DNA from: Erysipelotrichaceae bacterium | GTDB lineage: Bacteria; Bacillota_I; Bacilli_A; Erysipelotrichales; Erysipelotrichaceae | Direction of reading: 5' to 3' | Length of the DNA: 18,204 nt | Assembly (NCBI GenBank): GCA_021442745.1 | Contig: JABUSI010000214.1 | Location: forward strand, 1-18,204 | Shown here: positions 1-5,992 of the stretch, one piece after another | How positions within the stretch are numbered: position 1 is the stretch's first letter | How the letters are laid out: each line of letters opens with the position of its first letter | Made by a program: the position numbers and the translations under genes | The notes under the pieces: model-generated | What the model saw: only the letters and a program-made list of their open reading frames with translations | Told to the model about the DNA's origin: nothing | Databases searched by the model: none

Positions 1-1
1 T

Positions 2-205
2 GCAGTAAAAGACCAGCTGAAAGCGTTGTTCCCGGATGCCGTAGTCGTGGAAACGATGTTTGAAGCGTTGGATCTGGCGCACAGAAACGCTGTTTCCGGT
101 GATGTTGTTCTGTTAAGCCCTGCATGTGCAAGCTGGGACCAGTTCCCGAATTATGAAGTCCGAGGCAGACAATTCAAGGAAGTCGTTCGTTCTTACAAGA
201 AGTAA
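2..205 (+). CDS. murD: UDP-N-acetylmuramoyl-L-alanine--D-glutamate ligase, C-terminal end (partial)
   Basis: This is the last 67 codons of an ORF that enters from the left edge; codons start at base 2 and the stop is TAA at 203-205. MurD is the cytoplasmic ATP-dependent ligase that adds D-glutamate to UDP-MurNAc-L-Ala in peptidoglycan precursor synthesis. The visible part is the end of the C-terminal Mur-ligase domain. The stretch LLSPACASWDQF followed by NYEVRGRQFKEVV matches the conserved MurD ending, which differs from the MurC, MurE and MurF endings. The N-terminal UDP-binding domain and the central ATPase domain lie outside the window, so integrity cannot be judged. The gene ends in its own terminator, so it is not cotranscribed with comN-secDF by default. 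The identification rests on the motif alone but is fairly secure. Confidence 0.88.
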   Translation, partial: AVKDQLKALFPDAVVVETMFEALDLAHRNAVSGDVVLLSPACASWDQFPNYEVRGRQFKEVVRSYKK

Positions 206-226
206 TCGAAAGATTGCTTCTTTTTT
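197..226 (+). terminator. Intrinsic terminator of murD
   Basis: An 11-bp stem (197-207 with 212-222, one G-U wobble) closes on a GAAA tetraloop and runs into a T tract ending at 226. The left arm contains the murD stop codon, so the terminator is built partly from coding sequence. Confidence 0.88.
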
Positions 227-227
227 A

Positions 228-256
228 TTTACATTTATAAAGTGTTTCGATATAAT
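228..256 (+). promoter_or_regulatory. SigA-type promoter of comN-secDF
   Basis: TTTACA (228-233), a 17-base spacer and TATAAT (251-256) make a near-consensus housekeeping promoter. It starts right after the murD terminator T tract. Transcription should begin near 263, giving a leader of about 68 nt before the GTG at 331, longer than most leaders in this window. Confidence 0.82.
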
Positions 257-330
257 GATACGGTACGATTGCTGCCGTATAGTCTTTTAGTGCGCAACCG
301 TATGCTGTAAGAAATGTGAGGATGATTAAA

Positions 331-618
331 GTGGATGAAGCAGCAAATAACAGTTTACAATATGCACTTCTGATGAGAGTGAATATGCTTCGTCGCGAAG
401 GATTACCTCGACTGAGCGTTGATGAATTGTCAAAGGCGCTGACACAGGGAAAATGGAAGGACGGAATTCCTTCACATACCAGTATTGCCGTCGGTGACAT
501 CATGGCTATTACAGCAGATGATGTAGTGAATACATTGACGCGGCTGGCTTTAACGGAAAGTTCAGAACTGCGAATCAATGAATTTGATGATTTAATGGGA
601 GGAAAAGAAGATGAATAA
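331..618 (+). CDS. comN: ComN-like post-transcriptional regulator
   Basis: This small acidic protein of about 95 residues matches the post-transcriptional regulator family typified by Bacillus subtilis ComN. In B. subtilis that protein affects comE mRNA and lies next to secDF. Visible matches to the family pattern are the LLMRVNMLRREG helix, the LSVDELSKAL segment, the GKWKDG turn and the IMAITADDVVN segment. No membrane segment or signal peptide is present. Start choice: GTG at 331 has GAGGA at 318-322 with an 8-base spacer; in-frame ATG 322 and GTG 316 are possible but lack a good ribosome binding site. Its last 8 bases overlap secDF and contain that gene's binding site, so translation of the two is probably coupled. 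The family call is inferred from pattern plus synteny; the target RNA is unknown. Confidence 0.75.
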   Translation: MDEAANNSLQYALLMRVNMLRREGLPRLSVDELSKALTQGKWKDGIPSHTSIAVGDIMAITADDVVNTLTRLALTESSELRINEFDDLMGGKEDE

Positions 619-2914
619 GAGCGGAAAACCACGCCTGGCAGTCTTTAGCGTAACCATTGTATTATTGGCTGCGTTTGTGATTGCATTTGCCAGCCCGATA
701 ACCAAGGGAATGAACCTGGGTCTGGACTTGCAGGGCGGATTTGAAATTGCATATGAAGTTGCACCTTTGGAAGAAGGTCACGAATTACCGGAAATGTCCG
801 TTGTTGTGGCTAGCATTCAGAAGCGTATCAACGTACTGGGTGTCAGTGAACCGGAAATCGTCATCGAAGGCGACAATCGTTTGCGTGTACAATTAGCCGG
901 TGTAACAAATCAGGATGAAGCGAGAGATATTATCTCCAGTACCGCAAATCTGACGTTCCGTGATGCGAACGACAATCAATTGATGGATGCAAGCGTTCTG
1001 ACGGAAGGCGGCGCATCACTCGGATATGAAGACGGTTTACCGGTAGTATCTTTGAAAATCAAGGATCAGGATACATTCTATAACGTAACCAAGGAATTGG
1101 CATCTCAGAGTAATAACCTGATGGTTGTATGGCTGGATTTCGATCCGGAAACTGACAGTTATGCTCAGGAAGCTGCCAAAGCACAGGCAGGACAGGACCC
1201 TGCGTACATTTCCGCAGCTACCGTTAGCTCCGGAATCAATGGCGATGCCATCATCAAAGGTAACTTTACGGAAGAAGAAGCACGGACTCTGGCAAGTCTG
1301 ATCAATTCCGGTTCTTTACCTGTTAAACTGACAGAAATCTACTCTAACGTAGTCAGTGCCGAACTGGGTGTAACAGCCTATGATCAGACAATGTTTGCCG
1401 GTGCAATCGGTATTGCACTTGTCATGTTGTTTATGGCTGTCATGTATCGGTTCCCTGGTATCGTATCCGCAGCCGTATTACCTGTATATGTTCTGGTTGT
1501 ATTAGGTATTTATGATTTAATGGGCGGTGTATTTACTTTGTCCGGTATCGCTGCACTGGTACTTGGTGTAGGTATGACCGTAGACTCCAATATCATCACA
1601 TATGAAAGAATCAAGGAAGAACTGTATCTGGGAAGAAACGTACAGACAGCAGTTATCAATGGTCAGAAGACGTCTTTCTGGACAATCTTCGATGCGCAAT
1701 TGACAACGTTCATTGCGGCATTCGTAATGTATATTTTCGGTACCGGTTCCGTAAAGGGATTTGCGACCATGTTGATGGTAACTTTGTTCTGTACCGCTTT
1801 TGTAAGTATCTTACTGGTACATTTCTTAATGCGTACGATTACAGCAACCGGTTTGCTGGATAACAAGAAAGCATGGTTTGGTGTAAAAGAAAGCGAAATT
1901 CCGAACTTACAGAAAGGTGAAAACAAGATTCATGAAAATCCGTATCGGAAAATTGATTTTGTACATGTTTCCAGAAAGTTTGTCGCATTCTCCTGTGCAG
2001 TTGCCGTAGTGGCAGTCGCATTGGTTGGCGTTCGTGCAGCATCCGGAAAAGAAGGTTTGAATTTAGGTATTGACTTCTCCAGTGGTACGAAGATTACCGT
2101 TGTTGCAGATACTACACTGAACACAAACGAAGTAAACGATACATTTGTATCATTGGGATACACACCTAGCAAGATTCAGCTTGCCGGTGACAACAACACC
2201 AATGCAACCGTTATTATGAAAGAAGCCATTGATCAGGATAGTCTGGAAACGCTGAAAGCAAATCTGAAGGAAATTTACGGTCACGAAGCAAGTGATTCCG
2301 TAGTTACACCGATTGTCGGTAAGGATTTGGTAAAGAACGCATTCTATCTGACGATTCTGGCCTGGGTAGCCATGTTGGTTTACATTTCCATCCGGTTCCA
2401 GTGGGATTATGCGGTCGGTTGTATCGTAGCATTGGTACACGACGTACTGCTGGTATTTGCGGTATTCGTAATCTTCAATCATGAAATCAACACCGATTTG
2501 ATTTCCGTATTCCTGGCAATCATCGGTTATTCTATCAACAACTCAATCGTTGTATTTGACCATATCCGTAACCGTATGACAGCAAATAAGAACAGAAAGC
2601 TGAATGCCGGCGAATTGAAGACACTGGTAAATGAAGCTCTGGCTGATACGTTTACTCGTTCCATTTACTCAACCGTGACTACTTTATTGCCGATTATTGC
2701 ATTGTTACTGGCAGGTAGCAATTCTATCTTTACATTTAACTTTGCAATGCTGGCAGGGTTGCTGTTCGGTGCATATTCTTCCTTGTTTATTGCTGCGCAG
2801 GTTTGGTATCAATTGCGTTTAACCGTGAAACCGAAAGCAAAAGCAAAGAAGAAATCCCGCAAGAAAGAAGAACTGGAAGAGTTCGTAATTCCGGGAATCA
2901 ACGATATTCGTTAA
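611..2914 (+). CDS. secDF: Fused protein-export membrane protein SecDF
   Basis: SecDF is the proton-driven auxiliary motor of the Sec translocon that helps pull exported proteins out of SecYEG. At 767 residues this is the usual fused Firmicute form. An N-terminal membrane segment (about 9-28) precedes the SecD signature LGLDLQGG (36-43) and the large external P1 domain. Five more SecD membrane helices include GMTVDSNI with Asp325. The SecF half begins with a helix near 455-477, has GIDFSSG (486-492), a second external domain and five further helices. A Lys-rich cytoplasmic tail lies near 742-754. GGGAGG at 597-602 (8-base spacer) supports ATG 611. Odd: the usual SecF Asn-Asp-Thr motif reads Asn643-Asn644-Ser645, so a normally acidic membrane residue is Asn; the conserved Arg683 is kept. 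A terminator follows. Confidence 0.96.
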   Translation: MNKSGKPRLAVFSVTIVLLAAFVIAFASPITKGMNLGLDLQGGFEIAYEVAPLEEGHELPEMSVVVASIQKRINVLGVSEPEIVIEGDNRLRVQLAGVTNQDEARDIISSTANLTFRDANDNQLMDASVLTEGGASLGYEDGLPVVSLKIKDQDTFYNVTKELASQSNNLMVVWLDFDPETDSYAQEAAKAQAGQDPAYISAATVSSGINGDAIIKGNFTEEEARTLASLINSGSLPVKLTEIYSNVVSAELGVTAYDQTMFAGAIGIALVMLFMAVMYRFPGIVSAAVLPVYVLVVLGIYDLMGGVFTLSGIAALVLGVGMTVDSNIITYERIKEELYLGRNVQTAVINGQKTSFWTIFDAQLTTFIAAFVMYIFGTGSVKGFATMLMVTLFCTAFVSILLVHFLMRTITATGLLDNKKAWFGVKESEIPNLQKGENKIHENPYRKIDFVHVSRKFVAFSCAVAVVAVALVGVRAASGKEGLNLGIDFSSGTKITVVADTTLNTNEVNDTFVSLGYTPSKIQLAGDNNTNATVIMKEAIDQDSLETLKANLKEIYGHEASDSVVTPIVGKDLVKNAFYLTILAWVAMLVYISIRFQWDYAVGCIVALVHDVLLVFAVFVIFNHEINTDLISVFLAIIGYSINNSIVVFDHIRNRMTANKNRKLNAGELKTLVNEALADTFTRSIYSTVTTLLPIIALLLAGSNSIFTFNFAMLAGLLFGAYSSLFIAAQVWYQLRLTVKPKAKAKKKSRKKEELEEFVIPGINDIR

Positions 2915-2919
2915 TAATT

Positions 2920-2951
2920 AACTCCTTTTGCATCACGCGAAAGGAGTTTTT
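2920..2951 (+). terminator. Intrinsic terminator of comN-secDF
   Basis: A 12-bp stem (2920-2931 with 2937-2948, one wobble), a 5-base loop and a short T tract (2947-2951) follow five bases after the secDF stop. Confidence 0.85.
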
Positions 2952-3006
2952 CTATTTCTTACGATTTTTTAAAAAGTAGGTAACAACAGGCATTTTTAAT
3001 TGCATT

Positions 3007-3034
3007 TTGACTTGTAAGTGTTAAAATATAGAAT
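3007..3034 (+). promoter_or_regulatory. Promoter of hup-yugP
   Basis: TTGACT (3007-3012), a 16-base spacer and TAGAAT (3029-3034) give a start near 3041, only a few bases before the HU ribosome binding site. A second, overlapping pair, TTGCAT (3000-3005) with TAAAAT (3022-3027), also spaced 16, could be used instead. Confidence 0.62.
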
Positions 3035-3057
3035 GTTAGAAAGCGGAGGTATACAAC

Positions 3058-3330
3058 ATGAAAAACAAAAAGGCCTTAGCAGACGCATTGGTAGCTAAGT
3101 TAGGCATTTCTAAAAAGGATGCTGTTGTTGCTGTAGAAACAGTATTCGAAGAAATCAAGACAGCTTTGAAGGAAGATGACTCTGTGGAAGTCAGCGGATT
3201 CGGTAAATTCTCTGTAAAGCACAAAGAAGCTCGTACAGGTATCAATCCTGCTACAAAGGAATCCATGACAATTCCTGCAAAGAATGTTCCTACATTCAAG
3301 CCATCTAAGACATTCAAGGACAGCTTATAA
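3058..3330 (+). CDS. hup: HU family nucleoid DNA-binding protein
   Basis: HU is a dimeric, sequence-independent DNA-bending protein of the nucleoid. The 90-residue length is standard. The N-terminal helical dimerisation half (1-45) is followed by GFGKFSV (47-53) and the DNA-binding arm RTGINPATKE (59-68), whose Pro64 corresponds to the intercalating proline of the family. The C-terminal lysine-rich helix FKPSKTFKDSL closes the protein. GGAGGT at 3045-3050 with a 7-base spacer fixes the start. The extra Lys residues at the N terminus (MKNKK) are a slight departure from the more usual MNK start. Codon choice leans to GCT, AAG and TCT, like rplU and rpmA and unlike the flanking genes, as expected for a highly expressed gene. 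No terminator separates it from the peptidase 15 bases downstream. Confidence 0.96.
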   Translation: MKNKKALADALVAKLGISKKDAVVAVETVFEEIKTALKEDDSVEVSGFGKFSVKHKEARTGINPATKESMTIPAKNVPTFKPSKTFKDSL

Positions 3331-3345
3331 GATTTGGAGTAAAAA

Positions 3346-4026
3346 ATGGACATTATTCTGTATTTTGCAGCTGCGGCAATTGTTTTAGTATCTCAATTGT
3401 GGGTCAAATCAGCATATGCGAAATATTCTGAAATTCCGACCGAACGGAATTATACCGGTGCTCAGGTAGCACGGATGATTCTGGAACGTAACGGGCTGTA
3501 TGACGTCAAAGTTCAGCAGGTAAGCGGATCCTTATCCGATCATTACAATCCGAAAAACCGGACCGTAAACTTATCCGCTGAGGTATATAACGGAACTTCC
3601 GTTGCTGCCGTCAGTATCAGTTCACACGAATGCGGACATGCGATTCAGCATGCAACGCAATATGCCGGAATCAAAGCAAGAGATGCCATTTTGCCGGTAG
3701 CACAGATTTCGAGTACGTTAGGATGGACCGTATTGATGATCGGTTTGTTTATGGGCGTAGGTTCTGCAACCGGAGGAGTATTGTTTACCATCGGTTTGGT
3801 AATGCTGCTGGTTATTGTTGCTTTCCAGGTAATCACTTTACCGGTAGAGTTCAATGCCAGTTCCAGAGCGTTACGGATTCTTGATGAATACGGGATTGTT
3901 GATGAAGATGAATCTTCAATGGCAAAATCAATGCTGACAGCTGCTGCATTAACATATGTGGCATCTCTGGCATCCACCGTATTGAACGTAGTTCGAATTC
4001 TGGCCGCGACAAATCGAAGAAGATAA
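3346..4026 (+). CDS. YugP-like membrane zinc metallopeptidase
   Basis: This 226-residue protein belongs to the neutral zinc metallopeptidase family typified by B. subtilis YugP (Zn_peptidase_2). The zinc-site motif HECGH spans 94-98 (His94, Glu95, His98) and is followed by AIQHA. Glu168 in the conserved PVEFNAS segment is a candidate third ligand. Hydrophobic segments lie at about 3-18, 112-140, 143-167 and 197-220, so the protein should sit in the cytoplasmic membrane with the catalytic segment after the first helix. The natural substrate of this family is not known to me. GGAG at 3336-3339 serves ATG 3346. It shares a transcription unit with hup and ends in a strong terminator whose left arm overlaps the stop codon. 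The family call is firm; any role in envelope quality control would be a guess. Confidence 0.88.
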   Translation: MDIILYFAAAAIVLVSQLWVKSAYAKYSEIPTERNYTGAQVARMILERNGLYDVKVQQVSGSLSDHYNPKNRTVNLSAEVYNGTSVAAVSISSHECGHAIQHATQYAGIKARDAILPVAQISSTLGWTVLMIGLFMGVGSATGGVLFTIGLVMLLVIVAFQVITLPVEFNASSRALRILDEYGIVDEDESSMAKSMLTAAALTYVASLASTVLNVVRILAATNRRR

Positions 4027-4053
4027 AACAGTTTGGAAACAAACTGTTTTTTT
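4025..4053 (+). terminator. Intrinsic terminator of hup-yugP
   Basis: A perfect 11-bp stem (4025-4035 with 4040-4050), a GAAA tetraloop and a run of seven T (4047-4053) lie directly on the stop codon of the peptidase gene. Confidence 0.92.
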
Positions 4054-4061
4054 GTTATGAT
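4033..4061 (+). promoter_or_regulatory. Candidate methyltransferase promoter inside the terminator
   Basis: TTGGAA (4033-4038), a 17-base spacer and TATGAT (4056-4061), preceded by an extended -10 TG at 4053-4054, are correctly spaced. The -35 lies in the loop of the preceding terminator hairpin. The predicted start, about 4068, leaves a leader of under 20 nt. Confidence 0.5.
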
Positions 4062-4085
4062 GGATAAGGAAAGCAGGGATTGTAC

Positions 4086-4862
4086 GTGTCAGAACTGGAA
4101 CGGTATTACAATAAATTCAATGAAGAAAAACGATTGACATCGCGTCATGGTCAGGTTGAATTTCAGACAACGATAACATATATTCAGAAAATACTGGATT
4201 GTTATGAGAATCCGAAGATTCTTGATGTCGGTGCCGGGACGGGACGATACAGTGTGTATTTTTCTTCTCTGGGATATGATGTAACGGCAGTAGAGCTGGT
4301 TAAAAGTAATCTTGGGGTACTGAAAGCGAAAAGGAGTTCCGTAAAGGCTTATCAGGGTAATGCTTTGGATTTGTCCCGGTTCGCGGATCAATCTTTTGAT
4401 GTAGTTTTATTGCTGGGGCCGATGTATCATCTTATGATGACGGAAGAACAGGTACGGGCAATGAATGAAGCGAAGCGGGTACTGAAACCGGAAGGCAGGA
4501 TTTTTGCGGCATATATCATGAACGAGTTTGCGATGATTACACACGCGTTTAAGGAAAAAAGGTATCTGGAAAGCGTACGGTCCGGGAAGATTGACGAATC
4601 GTTCCATACCCGGACGACGGAAGAAGACCTGTATCATTACGTTCGTTTGGAAGACATTGATGAAATCAATCGTCAGGCAGGTGTCACCCGTATAAAGATT
4701 ATCGCTCAGGATGGTGCTGCCAATTATATCCGTCCGTTCTTAAAGGAAATGGATGATGAATTGTTTTCCGGTTTTTTGAAATATCATTTATCAACCTGTG
4801 AACGTCCGGATTTGCTGGGGGCTTCCGGTCATCTTCTGGATTGCGTGAAGAAACCTGAATAA
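4086..4862 (+). CDS. Class I SAM-dependent methyltransferase, target unknown
   Basis: The protein has a Rossmann-type S-adenosylmethionine site: motif I ILDVGAGTGRYS, then an acidic residue in TAVELV that should hold the ribose, FDVVLLLGPMYHL as motif IV, and EAKRVLKPEGRIF as the post-motif. Numbered from GTG 4086, motif I covers roughly residues 45-56. About 258 residues is normal for this group, and there is no membrane segment. The C-terminal half has no motif I can tie to a substrate, so protein, RNA or small-molecule methylation are all open. Start choice is uncertain. GTG 4086 has AGGGA (4075-4079) with a 6-base spacer inside the predicted transcript. TTG 4080 has AAGGA (4066-4070) further upstream and would add two residues. 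No terminator is visible between this gene and the rplU promoter. Confidence 0.83.
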   Translation: MSELERYYNKFNEEKRLTSRHGQVEFQTTITYIQKILDCYENPKILDVGAGTGRYSVYFSSLGYDVTAVELVKSNLGVLKAKRSSVKAYQGNALDLSRFADQSFDVVLLLGPMYHLMMTEEQVRAMNEAKRVLKPEGRIFAAYIMNEFAMITHAFKEKRYLESVRSGKIDESFHTRTTEEDLYHYVRLEDIDEINRQAGVTRIKIIAQDGAANYIRPFLKEMDDELFSGFLKYHLSTCERPDLLGASGHLLDCVKKPE

Positions 4863-4886
4863 CCGATAGAATCGATGATTTCGTTA

Positions 4887-4915
4887 TTTACAAAAACAAA
4901 AGTCTGTGGTAAAAT
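4887..4915 (+). promoter_or_regulatory. Promoter of the L21 leader and ribosomal protein operon
   Basis: TTTACA (4887-4892), a 17-base spacer and TAAAAT (4910-4915), with an extended TGG at 4907-4909, form a strong housekeeping promoter. The start should be near 4922, giving a leader of about 100 nt, the longest in the window. Confidence 0.85.
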
Positions 4916-4921
4916 ACCCAC

Positions 4922-5018
4922 GTTGTATGTCCTGTGCGACTACAACCGCTCAAAACAGGGTAGAAAGAATTCGAAAGAATCTCCTGCTATGGCGAGTCTA
5001 AGAAATAGATGAGGAGGT
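4922..5018 (+). promoter_or_regulatory. L21 leader RNA (cis-regulatory 5' leader of rplU)
   Basis: The untranslated region has the hallmarks I associate with the Firmicute L21 leader family: the segment GCGACTACAACCGCTC (4936-4951) and the later GGCGAGTCTAAG (4991-5002). CCTGTGCG (4931-4938) pairs with CGC (4947-4949) and ACAGG (4955-4959) as an interrupted hairpin. GACT (4938-4941) is complementary to AGTC (4995-4998), a possible long-range contact. TCTCCT (4980-4985) is complementary to the ribosome binding site AGGAGG (5012-5017). The family presumably controls L21 synthesis, but I know of no defined ligand. The match is from memory of the family, not from a covariance search. Confidence 0.75.
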
Positions 5019-5024
5019 GCAAGG

Positions 5025-5336
5025 ATGTACGCAGTAATTGAAACAGGTGGAAAGCAAGTTCGTTGCTCAGTAGGCGAATCAATTTTCGTTGAAAAGCTGA
5101 ATGTTGAAGCTGGTGAAACAGTTGTTTTCGACAAGGTAGTTGTTGTATCTGATAAGACAACTAAGATTGGAACACCTTATGTAGACGGTGCTAAGGTAAC
5201 CGCTAAGGTTGAAAAGCAAGGAAAAGCTAAGAAAATCTTGATCTTCAAGTATAAAGCTAAAAAAGGCTCAACAAGAAGAAAACAAGGTCATCGTCAACCA
5301 TATACAAAGTTAACAATCGAAAGCATTGAGGCTTAA
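5025..5336 (+). CDS. rplU: 50S ribosomal protein L21
   Basis: L21 is a 23S rRNA-binding protein of the large subunit. The 103-residue length and the sequence are canonical: MYAVIETGGKQ at the start, a beta-rich core, and the C-terminal basic signature RRKQGHRQPYTKL that contacts rRNA. AGGAGGTG at 5012-5019 with a 5-base spacer marks the start. The gene opens a compact unit, rplU-prp-rpmA, with only 2 bases before the next start codon. Expression should depend on the structured leader upstream. Codon use is biased towards AAG, GCT and GTT, like hup and rpmA, consistent with high expression. Confidence 0.98.
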   Translation: MYAVIETGGKQVRCSVGESIFVEKLNVEAGETVVFDKVVVVSDKTTKIGTPYVDGAKVTAKVEKQGKAKKILIFKYKAKKGSTRRKQGHRQPYTKLTIESIEA

Positions 5337-5338
5337 TT

Positions 5339-5650
5339 ATGGTTAAGGTCCATGTTACATTGCATAACGGATCCATCCAATCTTTGCGTATACAAGGTCA
5401 CGCAGACAGCGCACCGTATGGTCAGGATTTGGTTTGTGCCGGAACGAGTGCAGTGGCAATTGGATTGTTAAACGCATTAAATGAGTTGGCTGAAGGATGC
5501 TGTGATCTGGAAATGAATCAAAGCATTCAAGTTACAGTGAATCAATCAACCGAAACGGTACAGAATGTGCTGCAATGCGGATTGATTCAGTTACAAACCT
5601 TGGAAGATCAGTATTCCAAGTTTATTCAAATTAAAAAACAGGAGGTGTAA
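5339..5650 (+). CDS. prp: Ribosomal-processing cysteine protease Prp
   Basis: Prp is the cysteine protease that removes the N-terminal extension of ribosomal protein L27 in Firmicutes and related bacteria. This 103-residue protein keeps the catalytic segment, with His21 in GHAD and Cys33 in DLVCAG, 12 residues apart as in the family. The following SAVAIGLLNAL helix is also typical. GAGG at 5328-5331, inside the rplU end, is the likely ribosome binding site, so translation may be coupled to rplU. Its own 3' end contains the GGAGGTG that serves rpmA. Placement between rplU and rpmA is the usual one for prp. The substrate encoded next door carries the matching cleavage site, which strongly supports the call. 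Confidence 0.94.
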   Translation: MVKVHVTLHNGSIQSLRIQGHADSAPYGQDLVCAGTSAVAIGLLNALNELAEGCCDLEMNQSIQVTVNQSTETVQNVLQCGLIQLQTLEDQYSKFIQIKKQEV

Positions 5651-5653
5651 CCT

Positions 5654-5938
5654 ATGAAGTTTGTATTAAATTTACAATATTTTGCTTCTAAAAAAGGTGT
5701 AGGTTCTACTAAAAACGGTCGTGATTCTCAATCTAAGCGTCTTGGCGCTAAGAGAGCTGATGGACAATTCACAAAGACTGGTATGATTATCTACCGTCAA
5801 CGTGGAACAAAAGTTCATCCTGGTGTAAACGTTGGACGCGGCGGTGACGATACATTGTTTGCATTGGCTGACGGTATCGTTAAGTTTGAACGTGTTGGAA
5901 AAGACAAAAAGCAAGTTTCTGTATATCCACAAGCTTAA
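5654..5938 (+). CDS. rpmA: 50S ribosomal protein L27 with Prp-cleaved pro-sequence
   Basis: L27 reaches towards the peptidyl-transferase centre with its N-terminal tail. The 94-residue precursor begins MKFVLNLQYF followed by ASKKG, the Firmicute extension and Prp site. Cleavage after Phe10 would leave Ala11 as the mature N terminus. The mature part is canonical: GSTKNGRDSQSKRLGAKR, then IIYRQRGTKVHPG and GRGGDDTLFAL. GGAGGTG at 5641-5647 overlaps the prp stop, with a 6-base spacer to ATG 5654. Codon use resembles rplU and hup. A GC-rich hairpin with a T tract follows 8 bases after the stop and separates it from obgE. Confidence 0.98.
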   Translation: MKFVLNLQYFASKKGVGSTKNGRDSQSKRLGAKRADGQFTKTGMIIYRQRGTKVHPGVNVGRGGDDTLFALADGIVKFERVGKDKKQVSVYPQA

Positions 5939-5946
5939 CAAGCAAT

Positions 5947-5974
5947 CCCCTGCGGTCAGCAGGGGTATTTTTTT
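5947..5974 (+). terminator. Hairpin terminator or attenuator between rpmA and obgE
   Basis: CCCCTGC (5947-5953) pairs with GCAGGGG (5959-5965) around a 5-base loop, followed by TA and seven T (5968-5974). It looks like an efficient terminator. However, the obgE ribosome binding site starts only about 6 bases later, with no room for a promoter, so some read-through must occur unless obgE has a promoter inside rpmA. Confidence 0.82.
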
Positions 5975-5992
5975 CTAAAAAGGAGGATTGCG

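Noticed and set aside
258..303. ATACGG (258-263) can pair with CCGTAT at 275-280 or again at 298-303, suggesting an operator or switch in the comN leader.
   Set aside because: The left arm lies mostly upstream of the predicted transcription start, and 6-bp arms are common by chance; there is no supporting motif.
225..632. A 135-codon open frame on the minus strand opposite comN.
   Set aside because: It is antisense to a gene with a good promoter, ribosome binding site and family match, has no recognisable protein pattern and overlaps the comN promoter.
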